Below, in pieces: positions 7,824-15,473 of a stretch of 24,890 nt of DNA. A program made the translations under genes and the position numbers. The number at the start of each line of letters is the position of its first letter. Within the stretch, counting starts at the first letter, position 1. Location: IMG/VR virus record IMGVR_UViG_3300006793_000262, positions 1 through 24,890 of that record. One strand, 5' to 3'. Under the pieces are notes generated by a model. It did not search any database and was not told where the DNA came from. It worked only from the letters and a program-made list of their open reading frames with translations. This stretch comes from a virus.

Positions 7824-7934
7824 ATGTCAAAAATAAAAGTAAAAGAACCTCAACATCCTACAGAAGGAGAATACACTTTAGATCAATACGGTGAACTTGT
7901 AGTTTTTAAAAATGGAGAATGGGTAAGGCCTTAA
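7824..7934 (+). CDS. Small 36-aa protein, plus strand
   Basis: The ORF begins MSKIKVKEPQHPTEGEYTLD and ends QYGELVVFKNGEWVRP, stopping at TAA. It is the only plausible gene on the plus strand within the minus-strand block, and it fills the otherwise empty gap between the 231-aa gene and gp16. It overlaps the gp16 3' end by 4 nt, convergently. Support comes from a late-promoter-like octamer exactly 5 nt before the ATG, sensible amino-acid composition, and the typical alternation of a basic N-terminus and a beta-hairpin-like ELVVFKNGEWV. The hairpin is reminiscent of short structural modules (compare KKWDGSAWV in the sheath protein). Function unknown; conservation would decide whether it is real. 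Confidence 0.55.
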   Translation: MSKIKVKEPQHPTEGEYTLDQYGELVVFKNGEWVRP

Positions 7935-8413
7935 TTTTCGCCTTTAATTATTTTTAATAGATCGTTTCTATCAAATACAGTTGCTTGAACGGCTTCAGTT
8001 TCTGTACCCTTATTATCAAACTTATCTATTCTTGCTTTCTTAAGCATTAAGTCTATTTGTTGTAACTTTGCTTTTGTTTTAGCATCACTGGCATCTAAGG
8101 CAATCTTTAACATGTTACTTGCTTCTGCAAATACTTTACCAGCCGCCATATCACTAACATTCATACCTAAACTCATTAGTTGCTCATAACTTTCTATAGC
8201 CTTTTTGGCTATGTCATTCATTTCACCTTCGTGATCTTCTAAACCCTTAATTTCTTTAAATGCTAAATTTATTTTATCACTTACCGACAGAGCATTTTGC
8301 GTCTCTTCTATTATTTCCTGTGTTTCTTCCACACTAGGAACTTCCTCTATTTCTGTTTTAGTAACTTCTTCTAAAGGGGGCAGATTAAACTCTTCTTCTA
8401 GTTTTTTAGTCAT
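7931..8413 (-). CDS. gp16: Terminase small subunit gp16
   Basis: This is the regulatory DNA-recognition subunit of the packaging motor, partner of gp17. An acidic N-terminal tail (EEEFNLPPLEEV) is followed by a helical core. Two segments, LGMNVSDMAAGKVFAEASNM and KLQQIDLMLKKARIDKF, match the pattern of marine T4-like gp16. Its 160 aa fits the family (T4 164 aa). The central helical hairpin at about 48-130 would form the oligomeric ring. Its AATAAATA late promoter lies 5 nt before the ATG. Unlike T4, gp16 and gp17 are not adjacent: three minus-strand genes and the 36-aa gene separate them. Confidence 0.85.
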   Translation of the reverse strand: MTKKLEEEFNLPPLEEVTKTEIEEVPSVEETQEIIEETQNALSVSDKINLAFKEIKGLEDHEGEMNDIAKKAIESYEQLMSLGMNVSDMAAGKVFAEASNMLKIALDASDAKTKAKLQQIDLMLKKARIDKFDNKGTETEAVQATVFDRNDLLKIIKGEN

Positions 8414-8417
8414 ACTA

Positions 8418-8909
8418 CTATTTATTGGATTGTAATTGCCAAACGTTCAAGTGCTGGTCGCCTCTTACTAATGCGGCTGTGAATCTGCCTACACCGTAAT
8501 CTATTGCGCCATCTACCATTACACTAGGCTTTGCTGTAGAAGGGTCCATTTTAGAATATTGATCATATCGTTTAGGATTTTTTTCAAAGTTTTTATTTAC
8601 AGAATTAGGTATTTGAGAATTCGGATGATTTTGTTTTATTTTATCTAGTATGTCCTGAGGTAAATTTTTCATTTGAAGTAGATTATTTTTATGCTTTAAT
8701 AATGTTTCTACAGGCATTTTTACTGGTGTTGGGCTAATTAATTTTAAATTAGTTATAGTTTGTACGGCATCTTTACCTGCTGTGGGATCTTTCATAATCC
8801 ATTCATCTTCTATTTCTTTTACAAGTTCTGCTGGCCATTTTTTATCTATCATTATTTTTCTTATAATGTACCTATGGTCAATTGATTTTGCTATTTCAAA
8901 TATTTTCAT
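8418..8909 (-). CDS. Conserved phage protein, 163 aa, function unknown
   Basis: No known catalytic motif is apparent. The protein is basic and helical, with a recognisable C-terminal block, PSVMVDGAIDYGVGRFTAAL then VRGDQHLNVWQL (about residues 128-159), which looks like the conserved part. The ATG overlaps the gp4 stop (ATGA), implying translational coupling to head completion gp4. Its TAG stop lies inside the late promoter of gp16. A role in head maturation or packaging is suggested by neighbours only. Confidence 0.7.
   Translation of the reverse strand: MKIFEIAKSIDHRYIIRKIMIDKKWPAELVKEIEDEWIMKDPTAGKDAVQTITNLKLISPTPVKMPVETLLKHKNNLLQMKNLPQDILDKIKQNHPNSQIPNSVNKNFEKNPKRYDQYSKMDPSTAKPSVMVDGAIDYGVGRFTAALVRGDQHLNVWQLQSNK
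8419..8426 (-). promoter_or_regulatory. Late promoter (leaderless type) of gp16
   Basis: AATAAATA is followed by GTAGT and the gp16 ATG, with no Shine-Dalgarno sequence. The 5-nt spacer GTAGT is identical to those before gp13 and gp14. Confidence 0.7.
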
Positions 8910-9376
8910 TTGACTCTTTTCTTAGCAATACGTTGTTTTTTATTACGAGGTTTTTTGTTAGAGAATATTTGATCTTCGTTGATAACTTTAAAACGTATAC
9001 CTTTGCGTTTACACCATTCTTGTGCCGCAGTCCACTTAGCGGCGTTTATATGCGTTTGTATGGCTTGTCCTCTGCTACGAGCATTCTCTAATGTAGTTTG
9101 ATTAGCAGGTTTAATCTCTATTAGTTCTACATGTTCTGTACCATCTTTGTCTTGATACTGTATCATAAAGTCTGGAACATAGTTGTGATACTTGCCATCA
9201 ACAGGACTTCTATAAGGAATCTTTACATTTTCACTTGCCCATTTAAGTATATTAGGATGACTATCGCACATACGCATGAATGCCAACTCCCAACTGCTTC
9301 TGTATTTAGGTGGTTTGGAGCCTACAAACTTTGAGGTATTTGCAACTTCATATAAGCCTTGTTGATATTTGGCCAT
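8906..9376 (-). CDS. gp4: Head completion protein gp4 (PD-(D/E)xK nuclease-like)
   Basis: The sequence KYRSSWELAFMRM (24-36), HPNILKWASENVKIPYRSP (40-58), NYVPDFMIQY and VELIEIKP parallels T4 gp4 (YRSSWE, PNVLEWASEEVVIPY, HRYFPDFIVK, LWEIKP). T4 gp4 is needed to finish DNA-filled heads before tail joining. The residues Asp69, Glu87 and Lys89 form a PD-x17-ExK nuclease-type site, with Glu30 as a possible additional ligand, so it may trim or protect the packaged DNA end. The C-terminus is very basic (KKPRNKKQRIAKKRVK), suited to DNA binding. Confidence 0.85.
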   Translation of the reverse strand: MAKYQQGLYEVANTSKFVGSKPPKYRSSWELAFMRMCDSHPNILKWASENVKIPYRSPVDGKYHNYVPDFMIQYQDKDGTEHVELIEIKPANQTTLENARSRGQAIQTHINAAKWTAAQEWCKRKGIRFKVINEDQIFSNKKPRNKKQRIAKKRVK

Positions 9377-9377
9377 G

Positions 9378-9812
9378 TTATGACTTTAAAAGTTTACTTA
9401 CTGGACTTTTAGAATTATTTTTAGGTGTAACTAAGTTTACTCTGTTACCATTGGGTCTTAATTCATTAATGGCATCATAGGCTTGTTTTGTTATATTTAA
9501 AGTGTTTTCATTTATACTAAAGAAATCCATTGGATTCATATTTTGTTGTTCTGCAACTTTTATAAGAACAACTGATAATGCCTTAGCATTGGCAGTCTTA
9601 AAACCTAATTTTTGCAATCTTAAAAATATTTGTTCTAATAATGGACCATTTAAAGTTTGTGCTGAGTTACTAGAAAAATCACCTAATATTTGAGAACTTG
9701 CTTGAGGTAAAGGAAACTTAATAGTTGCATTTTCTAAAAATGTAGTCAACGTTGATTGTAATACTTTATATTCTATTTCATTTCCAAATGTATTATATAA
9801 TGACGTACTCAT
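9378..9812 (-). CDS. Probable structural protein, 144 aa, function unknown
   Basis: The C-terminal block NPMDFFSINENTLNITKQAY then DAINELRPNGNRV (about 97-129) is the likely conserved core and resembles, from memory, small structural proteins of marine T4-like phages. The N-terminal half is helical with a Ser/Asn-rich loop. It ends in a Lys/Ser-rich tail. It lies one codon-gap after the 438-aa tube-like protein and just ahead of gp4. A TATAAATA octamer lies inside the end of the preceding gene. Confidence 0.7.
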   Translation of the reverse strand: MSTSLYNTFGNEIEYKVLQSTLTTFLENATIKFPLPQASSQILGDFSSNSAQTLNGPLLEQIFLRLQKLGFKTANAKALSVVLIKVAEQQNMNPMDFFSINENTLNITKQAYDAINELRPNGNRVNLVTPKNNSKSPVSKLLKS

Positions 9813-9813
9813 A

Positions 9814-11130
9814 TTAAAAACTTATATTTATATAGGGTGAATTACTATCACCATTTGAATTATTAGTTTCTGTTGTTTCATTAGACTCACCTGCCTCATT
9901 TTGTTTATCACTTTCACTGCCAGGTACAACATTATTAAAAATATCTCGATCATCTGAATCATTAGTTATTGCATAATTAAATTCATCTGTTAATGCTTGT
10001 TTTAAGATATCAGATGTGTCTTGGCCATTTATTACAGCAGATAGTCCTCTATCAATTATTCTACCAAAAGGAGATTCTTCTAACCAACTGTTAGCACTAT
10101 CCCATGCTGTTTTACCACTATTTTTTGCTTTCTTGACCGGTGTATAAATTTTGTTAGTTTTGGACCCTTCTTCTAATTCTGATACTAGTATACTGCTATC
10201 ATCAAACATTTTATCAGTATTCATGTAACTGTCTACGCCTGTTTCTTTTCCGCCTGTTTTAGGCTGTTGTGTTCTAGATCTTCCGTCTCCATCTTTTCCA
10301 TTTAAAATACTTATATTTGTAGTATCTAAAGCAACTGGTTTTTTAATTGTTCCCATTCCAGGTAATTTAGCACCTGCCATATTTTCAAACCTTGCTAAAT
10401 CTTGTTCACCTAAAGAAAAATTATATACATTAGTTGTAGTAAAGTTTTCATATTCAAAGTCTATTTTAAAATCCATTAGTTCACTAGAGGAGTAATCTAG
10501 ACTACTTCCTGAAAATCCTTTCATCATAGGGTTGAACATAGAATATTGAACACCTTTATCCCCATGATATAAAATTAAGTCTATTCTTTCAAAAAAGTTT
10601 TTGGTAACACCTAAATCTAATCCAAAATCATTACTACTCCATTGGTAGCCTTTACCATTAGTTTCGCCTTGACGTCCAAAGTTTCCTGCTTGATATCCTC
10701 CATGTGTGTCACCACCCATGAAAGAAGTGTCTCGTGTCTCACCATCAAATTTATTTCTTGGATTCATATAATGATATGAGTAGTATTTCATGAATAATGT
10801 TAACCATTCATTTTGTACTGTATCCATAACCGTAATACTAATTGGACTATGATCTACTCCAATCTGTATAATTTTCTTACGATTAAATGAATTTTTAGTT
10901 TCTGTAGCAAACGTTACCTCAGGCAATGTTGCCGTTCTAACAAGAGAAGAAATTCTTGTTCTAAAAGAAGAAGTATCTTCCATCATGGAAATAAGTCTTC
11001 TATTAATAATGAAATTTACATATCCCTGAAATTGCTGTCTTGGTGGAGCAATGTCAGGTTTGTAATGTTCGGCATTACGGAAGTCCTTAAGAAAGAACTT
11101 CCGATTATTACCTGATTTGAAAAACTCCAT
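9814..11130 (-). CDS. Tail-tube-like / baseplate tube-initiator-type protein, 438 aa
   Basis: The N-terminal half has the layout of contractile-tail tube-family proteins (gp19, gp48, gp54): YVNFIINRRL, SLVRTATLPEVTFAT, then the segment SISITVMDTVQNEW with one substitution (PISITVMDTVQNEW), and later FKIDFEYENFTTTNVYNFSL. The C-terminal third (from about residue 275) is polar, Gly/Asn/Asp/Thr-rich and probably flexible. It directly follows the tail tube gene, 13 nt downstream. I cannot tell gp54 from gp48 or a different tube adaptor by eye, so the specific symbol is left blank. Its RBS sits in a hairpin that overlaps the gp19 stop. Confidence 0.55.
   Translation of the reverse strand: MEFFKSGNNRKFFLKDFRNAEHYKPDIAPPRQQFQGYVNFIINRRLISMMEDTSSFRTRISSLVRTATLPEVTFATETKNSFNRKKIIQIGVDHSPISITVMDTVQNEWLTLFMKYYSYHYMNPRNKFDGETRDTSFMGGDTHGGYQAGNFGRQGETNGKGYQWSSNDFGLDLGVTKNFFERIDLILYHGDKGVQYSMFNPMMKGFSGSSLDYSSSELMDFKIDFEYENFTTTNVYNFSLGEQDLARFENMAGAKLPGMGTIKKPVALDTTNISILNGKDGDGRSRTQQPKTGGKETGVDSYMNTDKMFDDSSILVSELEEGSKTNKIYTPVKKAKNSGKTAWDSANSWLEESPFGRIIDRGLSAVINGQDTSDILKQALTDEFNYAITNDSDDRDIFNNVVPGSESDKQNEAGESNETTETNNSNGDSNSPYINISF
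9825..9832 (-). promoter_or_regulatory. Possible late promoter of the 144-aa gene
   Basis: TATAAATA, exact consensus, lies inside the last codons of the 438-aa gene, 12 nt before the ATG at 9812. The leader would be only about 7 nt. Because it overlaps coding sequence, chance is possible. Confidence 0.5.
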
Positions 11131-11147
11131 TAAGGATTACTCCTTAA
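11130..11147 (-). promoter_or_regulatory. Hairpin sequestering the RBS of the 438-aa gene
   Basis: On the minus strand TTAAGGA-GTAA-TCCTTAA is a perfect 7-bp stem with a 4-nt loop. It contains the Shine-Dalgarno AAGGAG and abuts the ATG at 11130, and its 5' arm includes the TAA stop of gp19. Ribosomes finishing gp19 should melt the hairpin, which fits strict translational coupling. Confidence 0.6.
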
Positions 11148-11782
11148 CCTAATGTTCCTGTGCCTGTGCTCACTGTTTCTGGGAATGGGTTACCACTTAC
11201 AGTTCTACCGTTAATGTCATTATCACCTTCAAAGTGGATTGCATTATCGTATCTAACCTGTAGAGTAATCTGTACGGCGTCACTCGCACTATAATCCGTT
11301 TCACTGTAATCAACGTTAGTTAAAAAACATCCTTCAAGGAACCAAACTTCAGTAGCACCTGCATTAACACCGTCAAGTATTTCTACCTGCATGTCAAATT
11401 TATAGTCACTACCAGAGGCTGGTGTTGATTGTTGGAAATGATTTAACTGTCTTTGCACCTGAGCACCAACTTGTTTTGCTACTTGGTTAGTGATATCATC
11501 ACGAATAGTAACATTAATTTGTTCCCAAGTATGTTTACCTTGTACATAAATTTTTGAGTTATAACTATCTATTACCTGCTCTTCATAAGAGATCTTAGGT
11601 CTAGATACTGATTGGATGTTTTGTGTTAAAACTTTAGTTTCAGCACTTCCACCAAAATTGTTTAAAAAACTAACTCTAAATCTATATTTTAGTTTAGGCA
11701 TTAAAACGCCTGAACCGGTATTACCTGTTACTGGAACACCAAATTTGCTTTTAGTTTCTGTTGTTGCACTTGATACTGCCAT
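11144..11782 (-). CDS. gp19: Tail tube protein gp19
   Basis: This is the major subunit of the inner tail tube, assembled inside the gp18 sheath. Signature segments are MPKLKYRFRVSFLNNFG (28-44), SVSRPKISYEEQVIDSYNSK, YVQGKHTWEQINVTIRDD, SGSDYKFDMQVEILDG and FLTNVDYSETDYSASD, all typical of T4-like gp19. Its 212 aa is slightly longer than T4's 163. AGGAG at 11789-11793 and a GATAAATA late promoter 31 nt upstream support the start. A terminator separates it from gp18, so it is transcribed independently, as expected for a protein needed in high copy. Confidence 0.95.
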   Translation of the reverse strand: MAVSSATTETKSKFGVPVTGNTGSGVLMPKLKYRFRVSFLNNFGGSAETKVLTQNIQSVSRPKISYEEQVIDSYNSKIYVQGKHTWEQINVTIRDDITNQVAKQVGAQVQRQLNHFQQSTPASGSDYKFDMQVEILDGVNAGATEVWFLEGCFLTNVDYSETDYSASDAVQITLQVRYDNAIHFEGDNDINGRTVSGNPFPETVSTGTGTLG

Positions 11783-11813
11783 ATTGTTCTCCTAACGAAC
11801 TTTTATATACGAA

Positions 11814-11821
11814 TATTTATC
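11814..11821 (-). promoter_or_regulatory. Late promoter of gp19 (leadered type)
   Basis: GATAAATA lies 31 nt before the gp19 ATG, and the leader carries AGGAG. It is placed just after the gp18 terminator, giving gp19 its own transcript. Confidence 0.8.
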
Positions 11822-11864
11822 ACTTTGAGCCAAAAAAGGTTAACTGCGTATATAATTTATTCAC

Positions 11865-11891
11865 AAAAAAGGGCAGAAAACCTGCCCTTTT
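11865..11891 (-). terminator. Rho-independent terminator after gp18
   Basis: A perfect 10-bp stem AAAAGGGCAG / CTGCCCTTTT (11867-11876 and 11882-11891) with a 5-nt loop is followed on the minus strand by a run of T (11865-11870). It sits 18 nt beyond the gp18 stop. The T-run on the plus-strand side is shorter, so minus-strand use is favoured. Confidence 0.92.
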
Positions 11892-11909
11892 AATTAGTTA
11901 AAGTATAAC

Positions 11910-14708
11910 TTAACCTGTTTGTCCCAATGTATTTTGGATTCTAATTGGAATGTATATAAACTCAACTGCTTTAACAGGCTGTATCGCCACGTCAATATGC
12001 AATTCGTTTCTATCTATTCTTGCCGCTGTATTGTTTGTTGTGTCACAAACTGTAACAAAGTCAAACAATCCACGTTGAGAAACAAGTTCACCAAGTAGTC
12101 TATCAACAACTACTTTAGCATTTGATCTTGTTACTTCATCGTTTGGTTCAAACAAGAATGGCTTAACTGCGTCGTCTAACTGTTCACGTAGATAAACAAC
12201 AAGTCTAGCAACATTTACTCTATCCAATGCACTTGAAACTGAGTTTAAAGTCTTTTGACCAAATACTGCAATTCCTCTGCCTGGGAAGTTTCCAATAGGG
12301 TTAATCTTATTAGTGTAAAGACTATCTCTTTGTCCTTCACTTAAAGCAACTGCTACAAATTCGCTAGATGTTGCGTCAAGATAACCTGTTCCAGAAGCAT
12401 TACTTACTAATCCTCTTTGGAATCCTGCTGGTGCAAACCATGGGAAAGCCACCTGATCGTTAAATGCTAATGTTCTTAATGCCATATGTGAAGCAGGAAC
12501 CATAACACTTGAACCGTCTAGGTTACTTGCTAAACCATGTGGATAGTAAACAGCCGCATATGGTGAATTAGTAACTAAACCGTCTTCTCCATTTTCAGTT
12601 GTAACTGCATTATTATTAATCCAGTTTGAAGTACTTGTTGCGTCTGCGGCCAATCTTAATGGTGCATCTATAACACTAAATACGGTGTTCTTACGATCTG
12701 TACCAAGTGATATCATCTCATCTGCTAGTTCAGGATATCCTGGAACTGCTACAATATTGAAACGGTTTGTTTCGTTTCTGATATCTTGGTTTGCAGTAAG
12801 AGCCGCTTGAAGTGATGTAACAACAACTTTTCTCTGTGCCTTTCTCAACATGTGAGGTGAGCCATCTGCTTTATTACCGCTGAAGTCTTTCCATAATCCA
12901 GAAGCACTATCGTATTTCTTAACATTACCGCCACTTGCCATTTTGTTCCATGCTAAGATGTTACTTGGATATAGTGTAGGTGATGGAAGGCCATTTGCTT
13001 CACTAATAAGTGCAGTATTTTTAGATGCTCTAAAGTCTCCAAATACAATACCTGCTGGTGTAAGTTGATCTGCATTGTCAACTAATACCCATTCATTTGC
13101 AGAACTATATTTGTAAATTTTAGGATAGTTTTCTAAATCACTACCGTCAATCCATAAATCATTAGCCTGTAAACTAGTACCGTCTGCTTGTTTTGTAGGT
13201 TGTGTAGAAGTAACTTGTACATCACCTGTATAAGTTGCCCAAGAACCTGCATTATTATAAAGAATATCAACTGTGCTTGTACTTACAGTTGCGTCATACC
13301 ATAGCATTCCGTCTGCTAAGTCACCAGTTAATTCTGTTGCTTTTGCTGTGAAACTTAATGCTTCAAAGTTACTGTAAGGAACATCTGCTGTTAGGTTAAG
13401 TTGTGCAGGACCAAATCCTGAAACATTACCTGCCATAAGCAAAATATCTTTACCATCGCTATTATAAATGTTTAATTTACCACTATTATTAGAAGCAATA
13501 ACATTTGAAGAGTTAGTTGACGTTCCAGCCGCCGCTAGTGCTGTATTAATATCAATAACCATGTCATCAACACTTGCATTACCGTTTGAATCAGTGTCAG
13601 TAGTAAATGTTACATTTACATTTGCACCGTCATCAATATTCATAATCATACTAACTTTAGTCGCATGTGCTGAAATAACAACTTCAGAACCGTCTAATGC
13701 CGCTGTACTTTCTGCACTAATACTGCTATTACCGTTATGTCTTTTAGGTGTAAACCATGCATAGTCGTTGTTTTGTCCAACTCCTGCAACATCTACAAAT
13801 AAGTCTCCAGCAACTGGGCTAGGACCATGAAAACTAGTACCATATGCATCTGACATGCTTTTTCTTGCATATACAGTTTGGTCTGTAAATAGACCAGTGT
13901 TGCTATTGTATAGTTTAACTTTAAAATCTGTACCGTTACTTAATGAATTCTGTTGTAAGAATACATCACCTGCTACTAGTGAACCACCACCTTGTCTTGT
14001 GGATGGTAAATCACTGTGATCACCTATTTGGAAATCTGCTGAAGAAGTTCTAGTTCCCCAACCTGAATCACCAATTACGTCCCAAGTAGTGTCATTAGTT
14101 TTTTGGTAAACTTTAATGTCTGCCTTTGTAGCACCTGCTGTTGTAAAATATACAACTGCATAGTCATCTTTCATACCGTATGATGGTTTTGGTTTATCTC
14201 CAGTAGTAAGATCTGTACTTGCTGGAACTTTGACTGTTTGTTTTACCCATGCAGAACCGTCCCATTTTTTAACACCAATTACTGATGTTGATGTATCTAA
14301 CCAGTAACTACCGTTAGCAGGTTTAGATGTAGGTGCAGTTGCAGATGGTGTTAAGTCATTTAAATCAACGTCTGCTCTTAAAACGTATGCACTATTGGCT
14401 ATACCTAAGAAACTATATGCTGATAAAAGACCGTATTCATTCTGTTCGCTACCGTGTAATTGTGTTAACCCGCTTGATTTAAATTCTGGATTACCATAAT
14501 TTTGTAGTAACTCTCTTTGGCTGGAAACTTGATAAAGTTTTCCGGCTGTTGCTGAAGTTGTATATGCTGATATACCTGAACCGTCTGGACTTGTTTTGTC
14601 CTGTGCCGTAGCAATAACGATTAAAGGTACACTTCCAGCACCAGCAGGAGCATAAAAACTCTCGTCTGATACCGTTACACTTACTCCAGGTGATGATAAT
14701 GTTGCCAT
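11910..14708 (-). CDS. gp18: Tail sheath protein gp18 (enlarged, 932 aa)
   Basis: This is the contractile sheath subunit. The N-terminus ATLSSPGVSVTVSDESFY and the segment SYVLRADVDLNDL-type (here AYVLRADVDLNDL), and the C-terminal NINVARLV-type handshake region (ALDRVNVARLVVYLREQLDD, ending FIYIPIRIQNTLGQTG), match T4-like gp18. T4 gp18 is 659 aa. The extra length lies in the middle (about residues 125-560), as repeated short beta modules such as NGSYWLDTS, DGMLWYDAT, NDLWIDGS and KKWDGSAW. AGGAG (14715-14719) and a GATAAATA late promoter support the start, and a strong terminator follows. Confidence 0.95.
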   Translation of the reverse strand: MATLSSPGVSVTVSDESFYAPAGAGSVPLIVIATAQDKTSPDGSGISAYTTSATAGKLYQVSSQRELLQNYGNPEFKSSGLTQLHGSEQNEYGLLSAYSFLGIANSAYVLRADVDLNDLTPSATAPTSKPANGSYWLDTSTSVIGVKKWDGSAWVKQTVKVPASTDLTTGDKPKPSYGMKDDYAVVYFTTAGATKADIKVYQKTNDTTWDVIGDSGWGTRTSSADFQIGDHSDLPSTRQGGGSLVAGDVFLQQNSLSNGTDFKVKLYNSNTGLFTDQTVYARKSMSDAYGTSFHGPSPVAGDLFVDVAGVGQNNDYAWFTPKRHNGNSSISAESTAALDGSEVVISAHATKVSMIMNIDDGANVNVTFTTDTDSNGNASVDDMVIDINTALAAAGTSTNSSNVIASNNSGKLNIYNSDGKDILLMAGNVSGFGPAQLNLTADVPYSNFEALSFTAKATELTGDLADGMLWYDATVSTSTVDILYNNAGSWATYTGDVQVTSTQPTKQADGTSLQANDLWIDGSDLENYPKIYKYSSANEWVLVDNADQLTPAGIVFGDFRASKNTALISEANGLPSPTLYPSNILAWNKMASGGNVKKYDSASGLWKDFSGNKADGSPHMLRKAQRKVVVTSLQAALTANQDIRNETNRFNIVAVPGYPELADEMISLGTDRKNTVFSVIDAPLRLAADATSTSNWINNNAVTTENGEDGLVTNSPYAAVYYPHGLASNLDGSSVMVPASHMALRTLAFNDQVAFPWFAPAGFQRGLVSNASGTGYLDATSSEFVAVALSEGQRDSLYTNKINPIGNFPGRGIAVFGQKTLNSVSSALDRVNVARLVVYLREQLDDAVKPFLFEPNDEVTRSNAKVVVDRLLGELVSQRGLFDFVTVCDTTNNTAARIDRNELHIDVAIQPVKAVEFIYIPIRIQNTLGQTG

Positions 14709-14724
14709 TTTATTCTCCTATTAT

Positions 14725-14738
14725 GTATTGTACAATAC
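14725..14738. repeat. 14-bp perfect palindrome in the gp18 leader
   Basis: GTATTGTACAATAC is its own reverse complement. It lies between the late promoter and the RBS of gp18, so it would appear in the 5' leader of the sheath mRNA. It could be an RNA hairpin or a dimeric-protein site; no function is shown. Confidence 0.5.
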
Positions 14739-14752
14739 TGTCGTATTACCTT

Positions 14753-14760
14753 TATTTATC
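14753..14760 (-). promoter_or_regulatory. Late promoter of gp18 (leadered type)
   Basis: GATAAATA lies 44 nt before the gp18 ATG; the leader contains the palindrome and AGGAG. Confidence 0.8.
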
Positions 14761-14810
14761 AAAATAATGAATTATACTGTATTTACGGAATTGCTAGGTA
14801 TTAGCAGGTA

Positions 14811-15473
14811 TTATACAATGTGTAGGGTATCTTTAAATTCGCCTGTTTTCCAGTCTCGTATTTCTTCAACTTGGTGGGCTAGGTCTTCGAGGGTACCATT
14901 ATTATTAATAACGTAATCAACTGGGTAGCCTGCCCAATTCCACTCACTCTCATGAATGTCTCTGTATTTTGTCTGCATTATCTTTCTGCTTACAACGTTT
15001 TCGTGTGCCGTCTTTGCTGTTTCAAACCATTCAGGTAGTTCTCCACGTTGCACCCAAATAACAACTCCGCCCATATTTTTAATTAAATCTAATTCATTTC
15101 TGAAACGAGCATCACTAATAACTGTGCATGGTGCATTTTCTATTTGTTTTCTTATTCTGTATTCTAAACTGTTTAACCAAATGTTTTCATCAAAGTGATT
15201 TCTAAGTACTTCTGTACCTAAAAGTTGTAATGCTAATCTAGGAGTAAAGTTTGGGACGCCTAATTTTTTAGTCCAAAACATATCTGGTGTTTCTCTGAAA
15301 TCTCTGCTTTCAACAGTATCACCTTCCAGCATTGATCTATCCCAACCAAAAATACTGGAGCAAACATCTTTTAGTGGAGCGGCGAAACTATCATGGACAC
15401 AACCACGTTCTACAAACATATTGGCTACTGTATCTTTGCCACTGCCTATAAAACCGGTTATTCCTATTAGCAT
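14811..15473 (-). CDS. gp1: Deoxynucleoside monophosphate kinase (T4 gp1-like)
   Basis: The enzyme phosphorylates dNMPs (and hydroxymethyl-dCMP in T4) to feed phage DNA synthesis. A P-loop GFIGSGKDT lies at residues 7-15, followed by FAAPLKDVCSSIFGWDR (T4: LAGPIKDALAYAWG), LALQLLGTEVLRNHFDENIW (T4: LMQALGTDLIVNNFDRMYW), VISDARFRNELDLI and VINNNGTLEDLAHQV. Its 220 aa is near the T4 length (241). Its ATG overlaps the gp13 stop by one base (TAATG). A nucleotide-metabolism gene inside the neck-tail block is unusual: in T4, gene 1 lies elsewhere. The region 14709-14810 holds only the gp18 late promoter and leader. Confidence 0.88.
   Translation of the reverse strand: MLIGITGFIGSGKDTVANMFVERGCVHDSFAAPLKDVCSSIFGWDRSMLEGDTVESRDFRETPDMFWTKKLGVPNFTPRLALQLLGTEVLRNHFDENIWLNSLEYRIRKQIENAPCTVISDARFRNELDLIKNMGGVVIWVQRGELPEWFETAKTAHENVVSRKIMQTKYRDIHESEWNWAGYPVDYVINNNGTLEDLAHQVEEIRDWKTGEFKDTLHIV

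Noticed and set aside
13468-13764. 98-aa plus-strand ORF inside gp18
   Set aside because: Antisense shadow of a clearly coding sheath gene, with no start signals.
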